Below are positions 61,695 to 64,000 of a stretch of 64,000 nt of DNA, piece by piece. Within the stretch, counting starts at the first letter, position 1. Each line of letters starts with the position of its first letter. A program made the position numbers and the translations under genes. The notes under the pieces were generated by a model. It was not told the origin of the DNA. It did no database searches and saw only the letters and a list, made by a program, of their open reading frames with translations. This DNA comes from Mojavia pulchra JT2-VF2 (GTDB lineage: Bacteria; Cyanobacteriota; Cyanobacteriia; Cyanobacteriales; Nostocaceae), in contig JAHHHN010000001.1 of assembly GCA_019359325.1 (NCBI GenBank), positions 682,001 to 746,000 of the forward strand. The letters are read 5' to 3'.

Positions 61695-63281
61695 ATGGAT
61701 GCTAGGGCACTTTGGCAACGATACCAGAATTGGTTATATTTCCACGAGGGATTAGGGCTATACCTAGATGTGAGTCGGATGCGGTTTGATGATACCTTTG
61801 TGGAATCGTTGCGGCCGAAGTTTGACAAAGCGTTTGCGGATATGGCGGAACTGGAGAAAGGTGCGATCGCTAATCCCGACGAAAATCGCATGGTTGGACA
61901 CTATTGGCTGCGAAATCCTGATTTAGCGCCAACTCCAGAACTCACACAAGAAATTGTCCAAACCTTAGAGCAAATCGAAGCCTTTGCTGATAAAGTTCAA
62001 ACAGGTGCTATTCATCCTCCCAGAGCTAGCCGCTTCACTGATATCATCTCCATTGGCATTGGTGGTTCCGCCCTTGGCCCCCAATTCGTCGCTGAAGCGC
62101 TGTCTCCTGATTTCCCACCTCTAAAAATTCACTTTATCGACAATAGCGATCCCGCAGGTATTGATCGGATTCTCACTCATTTGCGTAACAGCCTCTCCAG
62201 CACTTTGGTATTGGTGATTTCCAAATCTGGCGGAACACCTGAACCCCGCAACGGCATGATTGAAGTCAAAAAAGCCTATGCTGGGCAGAATTTAGAATTT
62301 GCTCACTATGCCGTAGCCATTACTAGCGTGGATAGCTACCTAGATAAACTAGCACAAACCGAAGGCTGGTTAGCTAGATTCCCCATGTATGACTGGGTGG
62401 GAGGACGCACCTCAGAAATGTCTGCTGTCGGGTTAGTACCAGCAGCATTGCAGGGCATTGATGTTCGCGCCATGCTAGAGGGTGCAAAAGAAATGGATGA
62501 TGCCACCCGCGTAGCTGATGTGAAAAATAATCCAGCAGCACTGCTAGCTTTGTCTTGGTACTTTGCTGGCAATGGCAAGGGTGAAAAAGACATGGTTGTT
62601 CTCCCGTACAAAGACAGCTTGCTTTTGTTTAGCCGCTATTTGCAACAGCTAGTAATGGAATCCTTGGGTAAGGAAAAAGACTTAGATGGTAAAACCGTCT
62701 ATCAAGGTATTGCTGTTTATGGCAATAAAGGCTCAACAGATCAACACGCTTACGTACAGCAATTGCGCGAAGGTGTGCCAAATTTCTTTGCTACCTTAAT
62801 CGAAGTTTTGGAAGATCGTAAAACTCCCTCCCCAGAAATCGATCCTGGAGTGACATCAGGTGATTATCTTTCTGGTTTTCTCCAAGGAACCCGACAAGCG
62901 CTTTACGAAAATCACCGCGATTCGATTACAGTTACTATTCCCCAAGTTAATGCCCGTACTGTAGGGGCGTTAATTGCTTTATATGAGCGTGCTGTTGGTT
63001 TGTATGCTAGTTTGGTGAACATCAACGCCTACCATCAACCAGGGGTAGAAGCTGGCAAAAAAGCCGCCGCCGCTATTCTCGACTTGCAAAAACGAGTAGT
63101 AGAAGTGCTGCAAAAAGAAAAATCTGAACTTTCTTTAGCTGAAGTCGCCGAAAAAGCAAACGCAGCCGATCAAATTGAGGCAATTTATAAAATTCTGCGT
63201 CATCTGCACGCCAATCATCGAGGTGTGATGTTGCATGGTAATCTTGCACAACCCAGCAGTTTAAAAGTTTCTGCCAGCTAA
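61695..63281 (+). CDS. pgi: glucose-6-phosphate isomerase
   Basis: The 528-residue enzyme interconverts glucose-6-phosphate and fructose-6-phosphate. Family blocks are [32 protein letters not shown], the catalytic-Glu region near [11 protein letters not shown] and, at residues 350-365, [16 protein letters not shown] (H near 354). Cyanobacterial enzymes have this length. It starts with ATG 61695 and stands after the ParE-like toxin gene on the same strand, probably with its own promoter in the 105-bp gap. Confidence 0.96.
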   Translation: MDARALWQRYQNWLYFHEGLGLYLDVSRMRFDDTFVESLRPKFDKAFADMAELEKGAIANPDENRMVGHYWLRNPDLAPTPELTQEIVQTLEQIEAFADKVQTGAIHPPRASRFTDIISIGIGGSALGPQFVAEALSPDFPPLKIHFIDNSDPAGIDRILTHLRNSLSSTLVLVISKSGGTPEPRNGMIEVKKAYAGQNLEFAHYAVAITSVDSYLDKLAQTEGWLARFPMYDWVGGRTSEMSAVGLVPAALQGIDVRAMLEGAKEMDDATRVADVKNNPAALLALSWYFAGNGKGEKDMVVLPYKDSLLLFSRYLQQLVMESLGKEKDLDGKTVYQGIAVYGNKGSTDQHAYVQQLREGVPNFFATLIEVLEDRKTPSPEIDPGVTSGDYLSGFLQGTRQALYENHRDSITVTIPQVNARTVGALIALYERAVGLYASLVNINAYHQPGVEAGKKAAAAILDLQKRVVEVLQKEKSELSLAEVAEKANAADQIEAIYKILRHLHANHRGVMLHGNLAQPSSLKVSAS

Positions 63282-63669
63282 CGGATATAGCTTTCACATC
63301 AATCGAAATCCGTTCTTGTACTGTTGCCAATGCAACAATTTTTTATGGTTAAGCATCCTGAGAATTGAAGTTTAGGCTTCTACTTTTAGGATGCTTAACT
63401 GTTAGTTTTTGTGCAGGAATTATTGCCTGGAGTTTCTTATTAAATTAATTCCAGCTATGGCGATCGCACTTTTGAAACGAACCGCAAAGTACACAAAGAG
63501 CGCAAAGTAAGAAATAAAATAAGTTAGCTATATTGGGTTAGTTGATACAAGGTTTTTAAAGTAAATGAAATACACAAGTAGGGGCACAACATTGTTGTGC
63601 CCTTACGATAATCTATAGCTGTAAGTGTAAAATGAAGTTAAAGCAGCAGTAATAATTGGGCTTAATAGT
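63282..63669. repeat. gap with hairpin and dispersed repeats after pgi
   Basis: GTTAAGCATCCT (63348-63359) and AGGATGCTTAAC (63388-63399) are perfect complements with a 28-base loop, followed by TGTTAGTTTTTG, so a weak terminator of pgi is possible. 63561-63590 is the third copy of the GTAAATGAAATACACAAGTAGGGGCAC repeat, followed by an internal palindrome GGGCACAAC...GTTGTGCCC. 63477-63509 has the AACCGCAAAGTACACAAAGAGCGCAAAG repeat. No gene is seen. Confidence 0.6.
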
Positions 63670-63987
63670 GTGACTCAATTTACACCAAAACAACCCGCAC
63701 GTCGAGGGCGAATTTTTCCAGAACGGACTTTATCGCCAGAGGAACTTGCTAGACGCAAAGCTGAAGATGAAGCATTTGATCAGCGTTGTTGGGCAATTTT
63801 TGAGCGTGTACGTCCCGATTTGATTCACGAACACTATGGCTGGTATGTTGGCGTGGAGCCTGATAGTGGTGATTACTTCATTGATGCAGATAGAATGCAA
63901 GCTCACAAAAAAGTTCTTGAGAAATACCCTAATAGAGACCATTTTGTATATTGCCTGAATGAGACAGGAACTACTGGCAGAATATGA
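63670..63987 (+). CDS. small cyanobacterial hypothetical protein
   Basis: The 105-residue protein starts with a GTG (63670) and is basic at the N-terminus (TPKQPARRGRIFPERTLSPEELARRK), followed by a compact domain (FERVRPDLIHEHYGWYVGVEPDSGDYFIDADRMQAHKKVLEKYPNRDHFVYCLNETGTTGRI). Its GWYVGVEPDSGDYFI block resembles small DUF5678-like domains of cyanobacteria, which are often next to protease-like genes. The function is unknown. The next gene, if any, is outside the window. Confidence 0.7.
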   Translation: MTQFTPKQPARRGRIFPERTLSPEELARRKAEDEAFDQRCWAIFERVRPDLIHEHYGWYVGVEPDSGDYFIDADRMQAHKKVLEKYPNRDHFVYCLNETGTTGRI

Positions 63988-64000
63988 TTCAGGGAATTTT

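Overview
The window looks like chromosome of a filamentous, Nostoc-type cyanobacterium. The HIP1 octamer GCGATCGC is scattered through genes and gaps. There are also cyanobacterial marker genes (nblA, a phytochrome with its response regulator, a cyanobacteriochrome-like kinase, a two-domain sucrose-phosphate synthase, a CcbP-type calcium-binding protein) and many short intergenic repeats of the kind seen in Nostoc. No CRISPR array, rRNA or complete insertion sequence was seen.

Layout. 1-9.6 kb: an exopolysaccharide locus with a cut-off glycosyltransferase-like C-terminus, a Wzy/ligase-like membrane protein, three GT4 glycosyltransferases and a large exported beta-propeller-like protein. 9.9-10.7 kb: two small unknown genes behind a perfect cyanobacterial LexA box. 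11-18 kb: a lipoprotein, a Tat-exported dienelactone-hydrolase-like protein, an MscS channel, S-adenosylhomocysteinase, and an overlapping ABC-ATPase/TOPRIM (DUF4276) pair that resembles a defence module. 19-27 kb: sucrose-phosphate synthase, a DUF3592 protein, a zinc metalloprotease and DAHP synthase (aroF). 28-39 kb: a J-domain/pentapeptide protein, signalling kinases, a peroxiredoxin-glutaredoxin fusion, then a photosensory cluster (phytochrome, Rcp-type regulator, REC-GAF-kinase). 39-42 kb: nblA beside a group of decayed toxin-antitoxin genes. 42-45 kb: a TetR regulator and a thioesterase-FabF-membrane protein operon that share an operator-like motif. 45-51 kb: a large hybrid kinase and a CHASE2-cyclase-PilZ-like protein. 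51-64 kb: tRNA-Ala, a methyltransferase/HAD pair, RtcB interrupted by an intein, small regulators, a LivG/LivM pair, a toxin-antitoxin pair, glucose-6-phosphate isomerase and a small unknown gene.

The most striking feature is the leader of aroF on the minus strand (26418-26790). It carries two complete attenuators in series. Each has a short reading frame packed with Tyr, Phe and Trp codons, a segment 2 made from the last codons of that frame, a perfectly complementary segment 3, and a strong intrinsic terminator. This reads as a two-stage, translation-coupled switch that senses aromatic amino acids before the first enzyme of the shikimate pathway.

Other points of interest: a phytochrome in which the His after the chromophore Cys is replaced by Cys; a possible two-Cys cyanobacteriochrome GAF with CY instead of CH; a cyclase with Glu/Gly at the base-selecting positions; an RtcB intein with an HNH-like core and a zinc finger; and broken genes (PIN toxin, HicB, HicA, a glutathione peroxidase tail) that single-base deletions or stops explain.
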